From: Hirudinaria manillensis
Taxonomy: Eukaryota > Annelida > Clitellata > Hirudinida > Hirudinidae
DNA length: 64,000 nucleotides
Direction: 5' to 3'
Assembly: GCA_034509925.1 (NCBI GenBank)
Contig: CM067537.1
Coordinates: forward strand, 5,985,001 to 6,049,000
The position numbers and the translations under genes were made by a program. This document shows, one piece after another, positions 1 to 12,617 of this stretch. Each line of letters opens with the position of its first letter. The stretch's first letter is position 1. The notes under the pieces were generated by a model. The model saw nothing but the letters and a program-made list of their open reading frames with translations. It was not told the origin of the DNA and searched no databases.

Positions 1-1060
1 AAATTTTATACTCAAAGATACGAGCGATATTTGAGAACGTTGAAGTGAAATGATATGGCGATAACAAATGATGATGGTATTTTTATTTTATTTTATTATT
101 TTTATTTTTATTATTTTTTTTTAAATCACGAAAGTGAAATCAAATTGAAATTCAAACATCGAATTTCCAAAACAAAAATATCCTTTTACGAGCGAAAAGT
201 TGTTTATTAAAAAACAATAAATGCAATAAAATTAACTATAATATTTAAAATAATATTTATAATATAATATTTAAAATATTATTTAATATTAATTAATCAA
301 CATACAAAATGATAACATCGCCTATAAATCTTTCTGAAGGTCAACCGAACGGTCATAGCAGGAGAGAAATTCATAATTTATTTTTAAATAATATTATATG
401 AAATATTAATAATAAATTAGCGTAATTTTACTTGGTTTTTCAAGTTTAAAAATAAATAAAACAATTAATAATTAATAATTTATTTTAATTTTTAAATTTC
501 AAAAGTATTTTATTTTTTTATTGATTGCAAAAGTTTCAACGTTGGCGGTCACCTGATAAGACTTTGCCTCGTCAAGGTCTCTCGATGGTGATGATAATGA
601 TAATGACGGTGATGATAATAGTGATGATGATGATGGTGATGATGATAGTGATGATGATGAATGTGACGATGATAGTGATGATGATGATAATGGTGGTGAT
701 GATGATGAACGTAATGCCCATGATGATGACGACGACGATGTAAGGTGCTGTGACGCAATTAAATATTTTAGCATATTAACTTGTTAGTAATAGATATTCT
801 ATCCCTTCAATTTACTAAATTTACAATTAATTTAATTAATGTCTATTGGACAGGTTGTTGAGGGCATTGCAATCGGTAGAATTTCCATAAATTTTGTTTC
901 AATAGAGTTCAACATCTTGGAAATGTTTGTTCATTTAAAACCAAAATCTTGACTCCAATCCAAGGCGTCATCATTTTATTTCCTCGTTCAAAGACAATTA
1001 TTTTAAGTTATTACAAATTACGACATCGCTGGAGATAACTGAACAAAAATAAAATAATAA

Positions 1061-1091
<31 letters not shown>

Positions 1092-4000
1092 ATATTCATT
1101 GTTGTTTTTGTACAATCGAGCACCAGGCATCGCTTCTAGTCTTTCGAGCAGTCTTCAAATTGTTGGCCTTTTAATTAAATAATCGTCAATTACTAGGTAA
1201 CTGTTCCCAAACTTTCCATCATGTGAATAAAGTTGGGGCCGGTTTACGAGCAAATCGTAGCTCAAATTGTATTTTGCAAGCATTAAAAATATTTATTTAT
1301 AGTTTAAATATCTTTGTGTGGTCCATTTCATAACCCATGGCGGTCCGTATGAGGACAGAGGGTTGCTATTTTGAATATTCCTGATTTAAGGTGTCGAAAA
1401 GAAAAATAAATCTTGTAATTCTGGCGAGTGACAGGCCTTGTGTGTTTCCATCGAATTAATGAACATAATTTATGAGCCTTTATTGTTTTCTGCTGACGTT
1501 TTGAAATGAATTGTAATTATTTTGTAATCGTTTTGAAATGAATTATAATTATTTATCTTTATCAAGTGTCGTAATTAAATATCTATTTCTTAATTTGGTT
1601 GTATTGTGTTATTAAGCAAACATTTTGCCTATTACGCCACCATCGTCATCGTCATCATCATCATGATCTTCCTCAAATTCGGCCCAGGTTAAGTGAGATG
1701 TCGTTAGCTAACCATAGATTAATTTGTTAGAACAAAATTTGTATTTAATTATTATAATTATAAATCATAATTGTTTAATAAACAGTCGTTGCTGCATAAT
1801 TAAATTGATATTTGTTTCAACAGTCATTATCAAAACTTCTTAGGACAAGTACACTTTCGTTAGATGTCGTTAGATGTCGTTAGATCCAGAGCTTGATTTT
1901 TATAATAAATGTATAATGTAATAAAAACAAATACTTCGTTAATAATTCAAAATGAAACAGTAGCATGGAACTCACAGAAGTTATTTTATTTGGATGAAAT
2001 TATATTTAAAATCTTAAGAAAGTAATTATTTTACAGGCAGAATTATTCAAAGGCTCCACAAATTTGCAATTTTTTTCCACGAAAGTTCCAAAATTTTCAA
2101 AGTTTTCTTTCAAAAGTAAAAATTATTACTTCACACTTGTAACAACAAAGTTAGCATTTTAAATTCGGTCAGGGTTGGTATTTGGTTGATGATGACGATG
2201 ATTTGATTATGATAATGATCTTTTTCAATCACTCAAGAGTTTCAAGGATGGAGGAAGGGATGGAACTTAACCAATGTCTACCCTGGTTCTCCAAAAAATT
2301 TCATTGTTTGTTCACAGCTGTAGCGAAAAATGCACAAAATGTCATTCAAAGTTCAAAGACATCCTATTCGTCTTTTGAAGGACAAGTTGCTCTTCGGTTA
2401 ACAATCATCATCATCATCATCAGGGCCACCTTTACAACAACAAGGAATGTAGCGAAAGTTTATTCGTTGTGCTCGTGTGATAATAAAATGTAATTTATAT
2501 AATATAATTTATAAATAAAATATTATTTCATTTTCCACAGGAATACGACGACAACAACTGCTAGCACAACATTCGTTTCCGGTTGGGAAGTAACCACTCA
2601 TGGGGATGCAACCATTCAACTTTCACGGGGATGCAGCCACTCAACTTTCATCCCTCATTTTTGTATTCCGATTATTGACTCAATCAGCGAGCATATTTTT
2701 AATCAGCTCCAACCGCGTTTAATCCAAACTATTGGTTCCATCATCATCGTCGTCGTCGTCGTCAACACTTTCATGGCGCAAGCTGTTTTAAAGCTTAAGT
2801 TAATCCGTTTTTTAAAAAAAAGTTCAATTAGTTGACAATATTTGGAAAAAAAATTTAACTTTTAAAATCAATTGGAAACGTTCCAAGTTTCCTTCCATCG
2901 ATTTGCATTTAAGTTTCACTCAATGAACAAGCGTAGGTGTTTTTTGTTTTCAAGATCCACGTAATTATTTGGTGGTCAGCAATAGGTTTTAATTCAGAGA
3001 AGTCTTTCAATAAATAAAAAATAAACCGAATATTAAATTAAATGTAAAAAAATGGCCAATTAAAACTACAACAAAATACTGGCACATGAATATAAAGTTC
3101 AAATATCGCCAGGAGAATTTCTCGTAATGCATTTTAAACAGTTCTATATAACCTGTCAAATTTGAATAAGAATAATTCAAATTATTTAGTTTTTTAATAG
3201 CAATAAACGAATTTTAATTCAAATATCCAATAAATAAATAAATAAATTAATTAAATAAAGATTCAAATGATGAATTAAGTAAGAAATTCCAGATTTACTA
3301 AAGTTAATTTAAGACGATCATCCCCAAAAAAAATTGTATGAAATTTTTTCCAACACGGAAGAAAATTGAAGAAAAAGATTCAAAATCACAAACAAATCAT
3401 GAAACCCATTGTTGAAATACAATTGAAATGCAAAAGTGGAATTAATAATTAAATAATTAAACAATAATTAATAAATAAATAATAATATTAATAATTCATA
3501 ATAAAAAATAGTTTAATTAATTAAGTTAACAGGTACAAATAATAAAGTGAGTCACAATACAACAACCACCAACATACTTCCGTCGATAAATCGTTGAGAA
3601 CAAAGACATTGAATTGAATTGAATTATTAATTACAATACAATACAATTAATTGTATCTCCCGACAAATAAATTTTAAAGAAATATTAAATAAAACTATTT
3701 TATTCTTTATACCAGCATTTCAACCGTAACCAACAGACGCTCAATTCTCGTGAGACCCTATTTTTTTTAGCGAAGAAAACCGAGAAACGTCTCAAAAAAA
3801 AACGTGGCTTTTTTCCAGACTGGAAAAATGGAAATTATTTTATGAAATTGTAGGAAAATCCTGGTCCTGAGGAATAAAGAAATCACGCGATTAAAGAAGA
3901 AGGAGGGTTGCATACCAACCTGTAATCAACAGCAACGACAACGTTCTCGTTCACTTGTTGTTGTTGTTGTCGTCGTCGTCGTTTGTTGTTGTTTTGTATG

Positions 4001-4608
4001 CACAATTTGGTTTTAATTCGGTTATATGCGATTCCAAAATTAGGAAGATTTTGGAGACTTCGAAATTCTCGATCGATTTGAATTTAGTTTGCATTTTATT
4101 CCGGGAAAACACTCGAAAAGGGCTTAATAAACAATTCATGGCTTCGTTTGTTTAAACATTTTAAAAATCACGTGGCAAGGACAAATTGTACTCGAAGCGT
4201 GTCACTTCCGGAAGACGATGTGAATGCATAATGCAATGCACTGTAATGCACTGCATTATGTAATACATAATGTAATACTTTAATAATGTAATTAAAAATT
4301 AATTAATTTAATTTAATTTAATGTGCAACGATTAAAATGCTCAGCAACACAGTAACAATAATCTACATGACACATGACTTTGGTGATGATGGCTTTAGTG
4401 GTGATGGTGACGATCCTTGCCACGTGATGACGATATTTTAGATATTTTAATTATATTCTTTTTTTATCTTTTAATAGCCCATAAATACTTTATTGAAATA
4501 TACTGCAGGAGTTAATATGGATAATATTAATATTTAATTTAATAATTTAATAATAATAAATGGAGGAAATTCAAATCTCACACTCACACACACACACACA
4601 CACACACA

Positions 4609-4649
<41 letters not shown>

Positions 4650-4929
4650 CACACACACACACGAATGCCCAGCACAATTGAGAACAATTTTTGAAACAGA
4701 ATTTCGAAGCAGATCGAAGCCAATTTGGTTTCATTAATAATATTTTTATATATTTTATTTTATATAACATCCTTGATAATATATTTTATATATCTTATAT
4801 ATTTTTTATACAACATCATCATCAAAGCTTCCTTTGAGCATTTCTTTGAGTTTTATTCGTGAATTTCTGACAAATTCACGAATAAAAATGCTAATTTTTA
4901 GAGAGAGAAGCACTTTCAAAAGTTCATTT
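1..4929. other. AT-rich intergenic spacer, no gene recognised
   Basis: No open frame here has recognisable domains or splice support. It holds a GAT/ATG triplet tract (about 585-735), an (AAAT)n tract (about 1051-1094), short GTC/GTT tracts near 2740-2765 and 3955-3990, and a compound CA-CAT-CA microsatellite (4580-4662). An open frame at 2182-2493 is mostly triplet-repeat and AT-rich sequence and looks like chance. Any second transmembrane exon of the minus-strand TipE-like gene should lie in this interval, but I could not identify it. Confidence 0.6.
4580..4662. repeat. Compound (CA)n-(CAT)n-(CA)n microsatellite
   Basis: About 30 bp of CA repeat runs into roughly 13 uninterrupted CAT triplets and back into CA repeat. 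The open frames across it (poly-Met, poly-Cys-Val) are artefacts of the repeat. Confidence 0.95.
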
Positions 4930-5164
4930 ATATTATATTATATTATATTATATTATATTATATTATATTATATTATATTATATTATATTATATTATATTA
5001 TATTATATTATATTATATTATATTATATTATATTATATTATATTATATTATATTATATTATATTATATTATATTATATTATATTATATTATATTATATTA
5101 TATTATATTATATTATATTATATTATATTATATTATATTATATTATATTATATTATATTATATT
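4930..5164. repeat. (TATTA)n pentanucleotide satellite, array 1
   Basis: About 47 uninterrupted copies of the pentamer, read on the plus strand in the ATATT orientation, opposite to most of the other three arrays in the window. It lies about 60 bp beyond the stop codon of the minus-strand TipE-like exon. No transposon is inserted in it. Confidence 0.97.
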
Positions 5165-5223
5165 GTAATTGAATTGAATTTATGAATTTCGATAAAAAAA
5201 TTATTTTTCTAAACGAAAGGTGT

Positions 5224-6660
5224 CTAAACCTGCCGATGGATCATGGTTTCGTCTTCGTGCAACATTCCATACCCGAATGAGTCATCAGTCACCTGGCCTG
5301 ATTTTCCTGTCCATTTCCTCTCTTGAGACGAGGAGGAATTGAGTGGAGGGGTTGGGATGGACTGGGGACCCCCTTGGTTGTGCTGAGGGTGTGATTGGTG
5401 GAGCGATGAATTGATAGGGCTAGGAAAGGTTAACAAGTACCGGACGTAAATCTTGAAGCATTTGAAGCGCGAACTGCAACCTTTGCCACAACTGCACGAG
5501 TGCTCTTGGAACAAGGGACTGATCGCCGACTCTTCCAATGATGATGGTGATGACGTTGACGACGATGCCGATGGTGTTGATGATGATGATGATGGTGGAG
5601 GTGGAAATGGTGATGACGATTTGTAAGGAATTGGTAAGGAATTTTCTTCCACTTTGTGAAGCAAGTCAGCTGAGTATTTTAGAAATGACGATGATGGTGA
5701 TGACGTTTTCCTTGGTGTTGTTGTTGTTGTTGTTGACGATGACGATGACAATAGTAATGGTGATGTCAATGTCGATGATGGTAATGATGATGATGATGTT
5801 GGTGATGGACCATCAAGCAAGGAACTCGAAAAAGCGTATGAAAGTCGTGTTGACACATCGGCGGAAAACTTTGTTTTTGTTGTTGTTATTGTTGCAGTTG
5901 TTGTTGTCGAGCGGTTATTGGTCGCCATGGTGACCGCCGTCAGCTCTTTTGATCGGCTCTCGTGTGACGTCATCATGGAGGATAAATCTGCCGCTTCTAA
6001 AAGCGAAATCCGCGACGATGATGATGACGACGACGAAGATGACGACGAGGAAGAAGAGGAGGAAGATGGAATGGATGCGCCTGAAGGAACAGTTAACAGG
6101 TTGGAATGAGGGTAGACTGATTGCTTCTCCATCTCTTTTGATGGAAATAATCCAGGAATGATTGTCAGAAATGATGAAGCCGACGACGATGGCAGTGTTG
6201 GTAACGACGATGACATCGAATTGACGTCACCGAGGTCACCAGGAGTCACGTCGACTGCAAAGCTTGAACCCGGAAGTGACTTCAAGTGGTTGGATGGGTG
6301 GAACCGGTCGATGATGGCCACTGTTTGGCACGTGGTTCTGCGGAAGGAGGCCACCAGAGTGTAGGGGTGGACCACCATGACACCCACGAGGAGCATTGAG
6401 ACGAGACTGGACAGAATGGCCAGTACCAAGATGGCGTAGCCCATGAAGAGATAGAGTCTCGAAGCCATGAATCCGATCAGGCTTTTGAAGCAGACCAGAA
6501 AGCAATAGGCTGCAGCCGAACAAATTCCGTCGGAACGTTTTCCATCTCCTTCGAGGGTCGCCCTGCGGAGAAACCGGAAGCCTGCGGCGCAGCAATTCCT
6601 TCCTCCTCCTCCTCCGCCTGCTCCTCCGCATTCCTCAGCGCTCGCCCCAGACGTTTCCAT
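5224..6660 (-). CDS. TipE-like sodium-channel auxiliary subunit exon, serine-rich, probably incomplete
   Basis: Open frame of 478 codons from an ATG at 6660. Residues about 70-97 form a strong transmembrane segment, followed at once by HPYTLVASF and TCQTV. This resembles the first membrane segment and following conserved cysteine of the TipE/Teh family, two-pass proteins that modulate voltage-gated channels. Near residues 390-408 comes CSCGKGC...KCFKIYVRY, matching the family's cysteine-rich extracellular motif. Between these lies about 270 residues of Ser/Thr-rich low complexity, including an uninterrupted serine run near residues 199-218, encoded by TCN triplets that are the reverse of (GAT/GAC)n. 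The second transmembrane segment is missing, so the tail after the motif may be intron read-through (a possible donor follows YVR) with another exon to the left. Family assignment rests on motif pattern only; a KCNMB-type subunit is the alternative. Confidence 0.6.
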   Translation of the reverse strand: METSGASAEECGGAGGGGGGRNCCAAGFRFLRRATLEGDGKRSDGICSAAAYCFLVCFKSLIGFMASRLYLFMGYAILVLAILSSLVSMLLVGVMVVHPYTLVASFRRTTCQTVAIIDRFHPSNHLKSLPGSSFAVDVTPGDLGDVNSMSSSLPTLPSSSASSFLTIIPGLFPSKEMEKQSVYPHSNLLTVPSGASIPSSSSSSSSSSSSSSSSSSRISLLEAADLSSMMTSHESRSKELTAVTMATNNRSTTTTATITTTKTKFSADVSTRLSYAFSSSLLDGPSPTSSSSLPSSTLTSPLLLSSSSSTTTTTTPRKTSSPSSSFLKYSADLLHKVEENSLPIPYKSSSPFPPPPSSSSSTPSASSSTSSPSSLEESAISPLFQEHSCSCGKGCSSRFKCFKIYVRYLLTFPSPINSSLHQSHPQHNQGGPQSIPTPPLNSSSSQERKWTGKSGQVTDDSFGYGMLHEDETMIHRQV

Positions 6661-8913
6661 GGCGACCAGACAACTGGAAAAGACGTTTCTCGACCTAGAG
6701 ACGTCTTTGAAGTTGCTGGATTCATCGAGCGCAACGGATTGGTCGTCGTCATCCTCCTCCTCTTCGTCGTCTTCTTCTTCCTCGACCTCACAGAATTCAA
6801 TTACCTCGTTGGTTGGATCGCTTCCACTATCATCGCATCCATCATGCCAACTTCTCTTCTTTCCATCATCATCAGCGGCGTCGTCGTCATCGTTTCCGTG
6901 CGGATCGTGCCTTGCCGCAGAATTAGAACCGAATTTGGTGGTTAAAGATGAATTCTGTAATTTAATTAACTGCCATGATGATGACGATGACGATGTGATG
7001 ATGACGATGATGTTGGTCTCCTAAAGTCATTTAATATGATTTATTAAGAAAAGGATTTAATTATTTATCCTTCAATTAATCATGAAATGATTAAGATAAC
7101 TTTAAATTCAAATGATATAAATGATAATAAATAACTTTTAATTATATATAAGCATGCATATCATATAGACCAATAAATCCATAACATCGATCGAAAATGA
7201 CCTGGTAAGGTTCATCGTACACAATGGAATTGTTCCTAACGAGGATTTCAGGAAACAATTCATCATCGTCGTCGTCGTCTTCATCGTCGTTTCTTCCGTC
7301 GTGGAACTGGGAATTCGTAAAGTAGAGAACGCACTCCCGGTCGGCATGACTTCTCGGCGATGACGTCATCACGGAGTGTCTGATTGCGGCTATGAATCAA
7401 TGAATAATAATAACCATGCTCCAATGACGGTAATGACGACGACGATGACGACGACGATGATGATGATGACGACGACGATGATGATGACGATGATGATGAT
7501 GATGACGACCTTATACACTGACGATGACCATGATGATGGCAGTGTTCATTACGGTAGTTGTTTATTATAAATGACATTTTATTTAAATTTTAAATGTCAC
7601 ATTTTTCTTTTTTAAAAAATAAAATAAAAAGAATAATAATTGATAAGTGAGCAATTAAATCGGAAATGCTTCGAGGAATTTGTCTTAATTGGCAAAAATG
7701 TTGTCGACTGCCTCGGGAGTCGCGGGAAAGCGATGGACTCGGAGATGGTACGTAATTGACCGGTAATCGAATGAATGGGCAGGTGCTCTGAGGTGCCCGT
7801 AAAGTCGTCTGCTAACAACATTTACAACTTCCGGTAATAATTTCATAATTTCACTGGCGCGACGCAATTATGCGCCAACAGTGTTTCACTCTTAAAGTTG
7901 ATTTAATTGGACGTAAAGAATATTTAAAAAGAATTTAAAAAGAATTTAAAACAAAAGCTGAATTGTTTTGTTTTATGTTGTGTTGCTTTCTTTTTCATAT
8001 TTTTTGTCTGCATTTTCCAGTTCTTTTACATTTTATTCTGAATGTCACGTAATCGTAATTAAAATTATAATCCTTTAAATTATTGACCTCCAAGTAAAAT
8101 TTTATTTATAAATTATTAAATAATATAATAATATTTAAAGCATTATATTTTAAATATTAATGATTTAACTACCAATTAATTAGTATTAATGAAGAATTAA
8201 TATCAAACAAATTACTCTTTGAAACAATTATGTTTATTTTTTTTTAAACTTGAACGTCAATTTTCTGCCATCGTTTTAAAAAATGTTTTAAACATTAATA
8301 TTCTATTTATCCTTTTAATATAAATTATCTAATAATGACAAGAATTATTTATTTTTGAAATCCCACCTTGAATTTCATCTTAATTCACATGAAATCATAT
8401 TCATGACCATCATCTTCACAATCATCATCAACACTGTCATCATCATCAACGTCATCATTAGCGCCATCATCATCATCACCATTTCCATCATATGCATTGC
8501 TCAAAAACAAAGTTATTACTAAACCTGGTAACAGTAATTCCAAAATTATTCCAAAAATATTATTATTATTATTGTTATTATTATTATTATTATCATTATT
8601 ATGATTATTATTATTATGATTATTATTATTATTGTCATTATTATTGTTATTATTCAATCGACTTACCAGGAAAGTGGAGAAGAATATTTGTATTTAAAAA
8701 CAATTTCTTCTGAACGTAAACAATTAAAAGAAAATAATAAATATTTATTGTATAAATAAATATTATTTGTCAGCTGATAAAATGTAAACACGGATGTCCT
8801 TTTATAAAGAGGCAGGCTTCCATTGCAGACTCCAGCGTTTGTTTCTTTTTAGAGATGGTGATGAAGGTAGAGGGAAGGCTGTTAATGTGAAATTCAAATT
8901 ATCATTTATAATA

Positions 8914-8918
<5 letters not shown>

Positions 8919-8945
<27 letters not shown>

Positions 8946-8956
8946 TAAAAAAAAAT

Positions 8957-9018
<62 letters not shown>

Positions 9019-9050
9019 TAACAATAATAACAATAATAACAATAGTAACG
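8919..9050. repeat. (AAT)n array, imperfect
   Basis: AAT triplets with interruptions (AAAA, AAC, AGT). The long poly-Leu/Ile open frame across it on the minus strand is a repeat artefact. Confidence 0.9.
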
Positions 9051-9480
9051 ATAAAAAGTAATTCTGAAGAATACGGTAGAAGTTTGTAATTTCAGCTCGT
9101 ATTTCCTTCAGCGTTGGTTCATTGTTTTCTCCATTTTTTTTCTGGAATCCTGGAAAGGTCTCCGTAATTGAGGGCCTCAACACGTAAGCGGAAGTGCTGG
9201 ATGTTTAAGGCGCATGTCCATTAGCGGAAGCACGTCACGTGTGCTCTGGGACATCCGTTACCATGGTAGAGGATTTTCTGGATTCCTTTTTTCCCCCTGT
9301 GTGTATGTGTGCGTGTGTAGGTGTGTGTGCGTTGTCTCGGTGTTTTATTTTATTTATTATGTCGGCAGGTGCACGCCCTCATTAATATTAATGACTTGAA
9401 TGGGAAAATAAATGCTGTCTGGGGAACGTGGCATTGTTTTACGATGAAGATTGATTGTATTGATGATGTTATCTAACGTT

Positions 9481-9481
9481 A

Positions 9482-9516
<35 letters not shown>

Positions 9517-9529
9517 TATTATTATTTGA

Positions 9530-9584
<55 letters not shown>

Positions 9585-9600
9585 GTTATTATTATTATTT
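9481..9600. repeat. (TTA)n array, imperfect
   Basis: TTA/ATT triplets over about 120 bp, forming poly-Tyr and poly-Leu open frames. It directly precedes the mixed-composition open stretch at 9627-9779. Confidence 0.9.
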
Positions 9601-9626
9601 CATGATTATTTACCTGCTGCTTTTAA

Positions 9627-9779
9627 GAAGCCATATTTCGACAAGCTTCCGATCTTAGAACTGACGATGCTGAAATGGATGTTGATGCAAACAGTTTTGA
9701 TACAAAAATTGTTGGTGCATACAATGAATCACACAATGTTGATTCGTACAAAGCGATGCCAATTGTTGACGTTAATTGA
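9627..9779 (+). other. Possible orphan terminal exon or gene remnant
   Basis: After an in-frame stop at 9624-9626, one frame is open for about 50 codons to a TGA at 9777-9779. Its composition is mixed and acidic (contains TDDAEMDVDANSFDTK and SYKAMPIVDV), unlike the repeat-encoded frames around it. It could be the last exon of an unidentified plus-strand gene or a decayed copy. I do not recognise a family and found no certain acceptor, so this is only a flag. Confidence 0.2.
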
Positions 9780-10279
9780 ATATATAAATACTGAAAAGTC
9801 CCCAATTGTACTGAGAAATACTGACAGAGTACTTTGGAGGTCAAAACATTTGAACGTGGATCAGACAACATTTTCGATGGATTCGCTCAGTAAAATGTTT
9901 TTTTTTAATTTATATTTAACGAAATTAAATCTGCATCCAGAATATATATATATGAATGTTTGTCGGAAATTACTTTAAAAAGTTGTCTTCAATAAAAATT
10001 CAAAATTTAAAAGTGATTAACAATCACAAATCGCCAAAACACCTCGGATTATCAAATGATTTCGAAAAGACAATGAGAAAGCATTTGTCATCATCATCAT
10101 CATCAACAACAACAACAACAACATCAACAGCAGCAGCCATTTATTCGTAAATAAACAAATCTTTTTGTCAATTCAAGAAAACATCAAAATGTTGCCTCAA
10201 CAAGTACTTGACTCGAAATACTTTCGAAGTTCTGAAGAGTGTTGAACTGGATTATCGTCGCCTGGACATCGGAGGGTGT

Positions 10280-10380
10280 TTGCGTTGAAATTGAACAACA
10301 ACATTGACAACAACGACGACGACAACATTGACAACAACAACACGACAACAACATTGACAACAACAACACGACAACAACAT
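10280..10380. repeat. Tandem CAACAACA/GACAACATT repeat
   Basis: Imperfect tandem units of about 26-30 bp combining ACAACATTGACAAC with runs of CAA and CGA triplets, about three units. Confidence 0.7.
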
Positions 10381-10901
10381 TGTTTGCAATTTCAAGCGGG
10401 ATTTTTATTTCATTTATTTCTTTTATTTTTAAAATAATATCCTGGGAGAGCAGCTTTTCAGGACCAAAAATGACTTTTAATGTAAAAGTTTTGAACTACC
10501 TTTTGATTTTTAAGTGTTTTAAATCGGTTTTAAATTTTTAAAAGTTTTAAATTACTTTTATTTTAAAATAAGTTTTAAATTAGTTTTAATTTAAGAGTTT
10601 TTAAACCAACATCCTGCTGGCGGAATTGCACAAAACCGACGTCGAAAACGTTAGAAAATCCAGCCTGATTACAACCTCAATTTGTGTCCCACTTTTTGTC
10701 TCCAGAAAGTTTCCTGACTCAGGAATTTTATGTTTTGTGTTTCACTTGGAATGTTTAATCACCCAAGTTCGGCTATCTGTCACTTGGTTATCTGAATTGA
10801 TAATTAATATTAACAATTATTAATTATTTATTATTATTATTATTAACAGCGGTAACAACAACAATAATAATAGCAATAGCAATGATTGAGCAATGGTTAC
10901 A

Positions 10902-11083
10902 ATGCAACAATAGCATGGTTATCAATTATGCAACAACAGCATGGTTATCAATTATGCAACAATAGCATGGTTATCAATTATGCAACAACAGCATGGTTAT
11001 CAATTATGCAACAACAGCATGGTTATCAATTATGCAACAATAGCATGGTTATCAATTATGCAACAACAGCATGGTTATCAATT
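10902..11083. repeat. 26-bp minisatellite, seven copies
   Basis: Seven back-to-back copies of a 26-bp unit beginning ATGCAACAA(T/C)AGCATGG and ending in TTATCAATT. The only variation I see is T or C at position 10 of the unit, in the order T-C-T-C-C-T-C. Because 26 is not a multiple of three, the open frame across it cycles through three peptide versions and is not a gene. Confidence 0.95.
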
Positions 11084-12558
11084 TTCATTGAAGAAAGTAT
11101 GAACCAGTATCACTATCACCTACGAGAATGTTTTTCTTGGAAAACCATGAAATTGAGATGGGATTATGAACTCCAAGATTGAGTTTATAAAATTAGTAAC
11201 GTATTTTGCTAAAACGTTTGTGTTTATTTTAGTCTATCATATTATATGATTATATCGATTTATTTACAATTGCATTAATTTATTTCGTTTAATTATTATT
11301 ATATTAATTTATTTATAACCACGGTTAAGTTATTTCTAATTACTTTTTTCATCTTGCCTCATTTCCACACATCAACAGCTCGGGCGACTTTGCCTAAAAA
11401 AGTTTTCAGAGGTGATTTTAAATGCTCGTTTAATTGGGATTTCTGCAAAATAATAAAAAGCCACCGAGAAATAAATGCTTTCTTAAACTTAATATTTTGA
11501 ATTTAATTGCAAATAAATCTGTCCCATTGCAGCTATTCTTGTGTTTCCAAGTTCCTTAGTTCATAGGTCACTTTACTGACACTTGTGCCATAAATATCGT
11601 GACGTTACAAGAATTCCTGACACGTGTGTCACAGATCTCGTGACACCACATCGTCCCAAGACGTTTGAGGAACCAAACTGGAACCATTCGTTGTCAGTCT
11701 GACATTCACGTCGAACATATCACGATAAAACACAGTTTCCTCTTATCTTATCTGTGTCTGATCGTCATGGCCTTCATAATAATTTGCTGAATTTGCATGA
11801 AAACGTTCAATTTAATGCTTGCCGGCGGTGTCTAAATTTGAAACGGATTTCGGATTTGCAGAACCCAGACCTCTAAGAAAGCATTAATAATTCTTAGAAC
11901 CGAAAATAATTACAATTACAATTAAAAATCATCAGAATTAGAACAAATATTTAAACATTTGTGAATATTTCTCCAACATTTCAAAAGAAAAATTTATCAG
12001 AGACAACTCCCGCTTTTCATGTAAATAAGCCAATCGCTTGGGTTAGGACTTAAAGTATGTATGCCGTGTTTGTATGCTTAATGTTTTAACATCTTAACGC
12101 ATATCAATTTGGTTGGGAATAAAATTAAAATGAATTTAAATTAATATTAATTTAATTATTTAATATATTAATTTATTTAAAGTTTATCAACTCAATAGAG
12201 GAATAAATTGGGACTTCAAAAATGTAATTTAAAATGAATTTATCAACATCGAAGATTTATGTTTACATTAAGGACAGGAGTTTTAAAATTTTTAAATTTA
12301 TCAGATTAATTTCATAAAATATTTTACGATCGAAATTATTTTTTAAATGTATTAATTAATTAATTAATTAAAATGTAACTTTTAATTGACATCGCAACGA
12401 AACGTTTAATAATTCACAATTACCACATTATTTATGCGACAATTATGGTTAACAAGATAACCTAAATTTTAATATAAGATAAGATAAATTTTAATATAAT
12501 TTCACTTAAATTATATTGAAATTATTGAAAATATGCGAAACTTGGAGTTGTGCGTTGT

Positions 12559-12572
12559 CTATGTTGTTGATA
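12559..12572 (+). promoter_or_regulatory. 14-bp element shared upstream of both mitochondrial paralogues (copy 1)
   Basis: The motif CTATGTTGTTGATA occurs 59 bp before the ATG of the first paralogue and 58 bp before that of the second (14623-14636), in otherwise diverged sequence. A second short match, AGTGTAAA, lies between each motif and its ATG. It may be a core-promoter or 5'-UTR element retained after duplication. Confidence 0.5.
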
Positions 12573-12617
12573 TAGTAGGAAGGTGATTAGTAAGTGCCGA
12601 GTGTAAATAAGACAAAT

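Larger units (their letters stand above)
6661..12558. other. Repeat-rich spacer, no confident gene
   Basis: Contains GAT/GAC/ATG triplet tracts (about 6740-7010 and 7425-7550), TTA/AAT arrays (8556-8655, 8919-9050, 9481-9600), a TG-rich tract (9298-9330), CAACAA-type tandem repeats (10280-10380) and a 26-bp minisatellite (10902-11083). Two minus-strand open frames, 7142-7372 and 7685-7867, have mixed amino-acid composition outside their repeat parts, but no recognisable domain and no proven splice sites, so I do not call them genes. The 11.1-12.5 kb part is plain AT-rich sequence. Confidence 0.55.

Noticed and set aside
4580-5164. CRISPR array
   Set aside because: The repeats have no spacers and the DNA is animal; these are microsatellites.
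4834-5172. Long YYIILYYI open frames in the pentamer arrays (also 21198-21800, 40715-41426 and 43747-44328)
   Set aside because: Pure translation of a 5-bp repeat that has no stop codons; not genes.
6236-7024. Overlapping open frames opposite or beside the TipE-like exon, including poly-Ser frames
   Set aside because: Shadows of the minus-strand frame and of GAT/TCG triplets; no domain and no splice support.
7142-7867. Minus-strand frames 7142-7372 and 7685-7867 as exons of a gene
   Set aside because: Composition is partly gene-like, but one contains a repeat-coded poly-Asp run, neither has a start or proven splice sites, and no family is recognisable.
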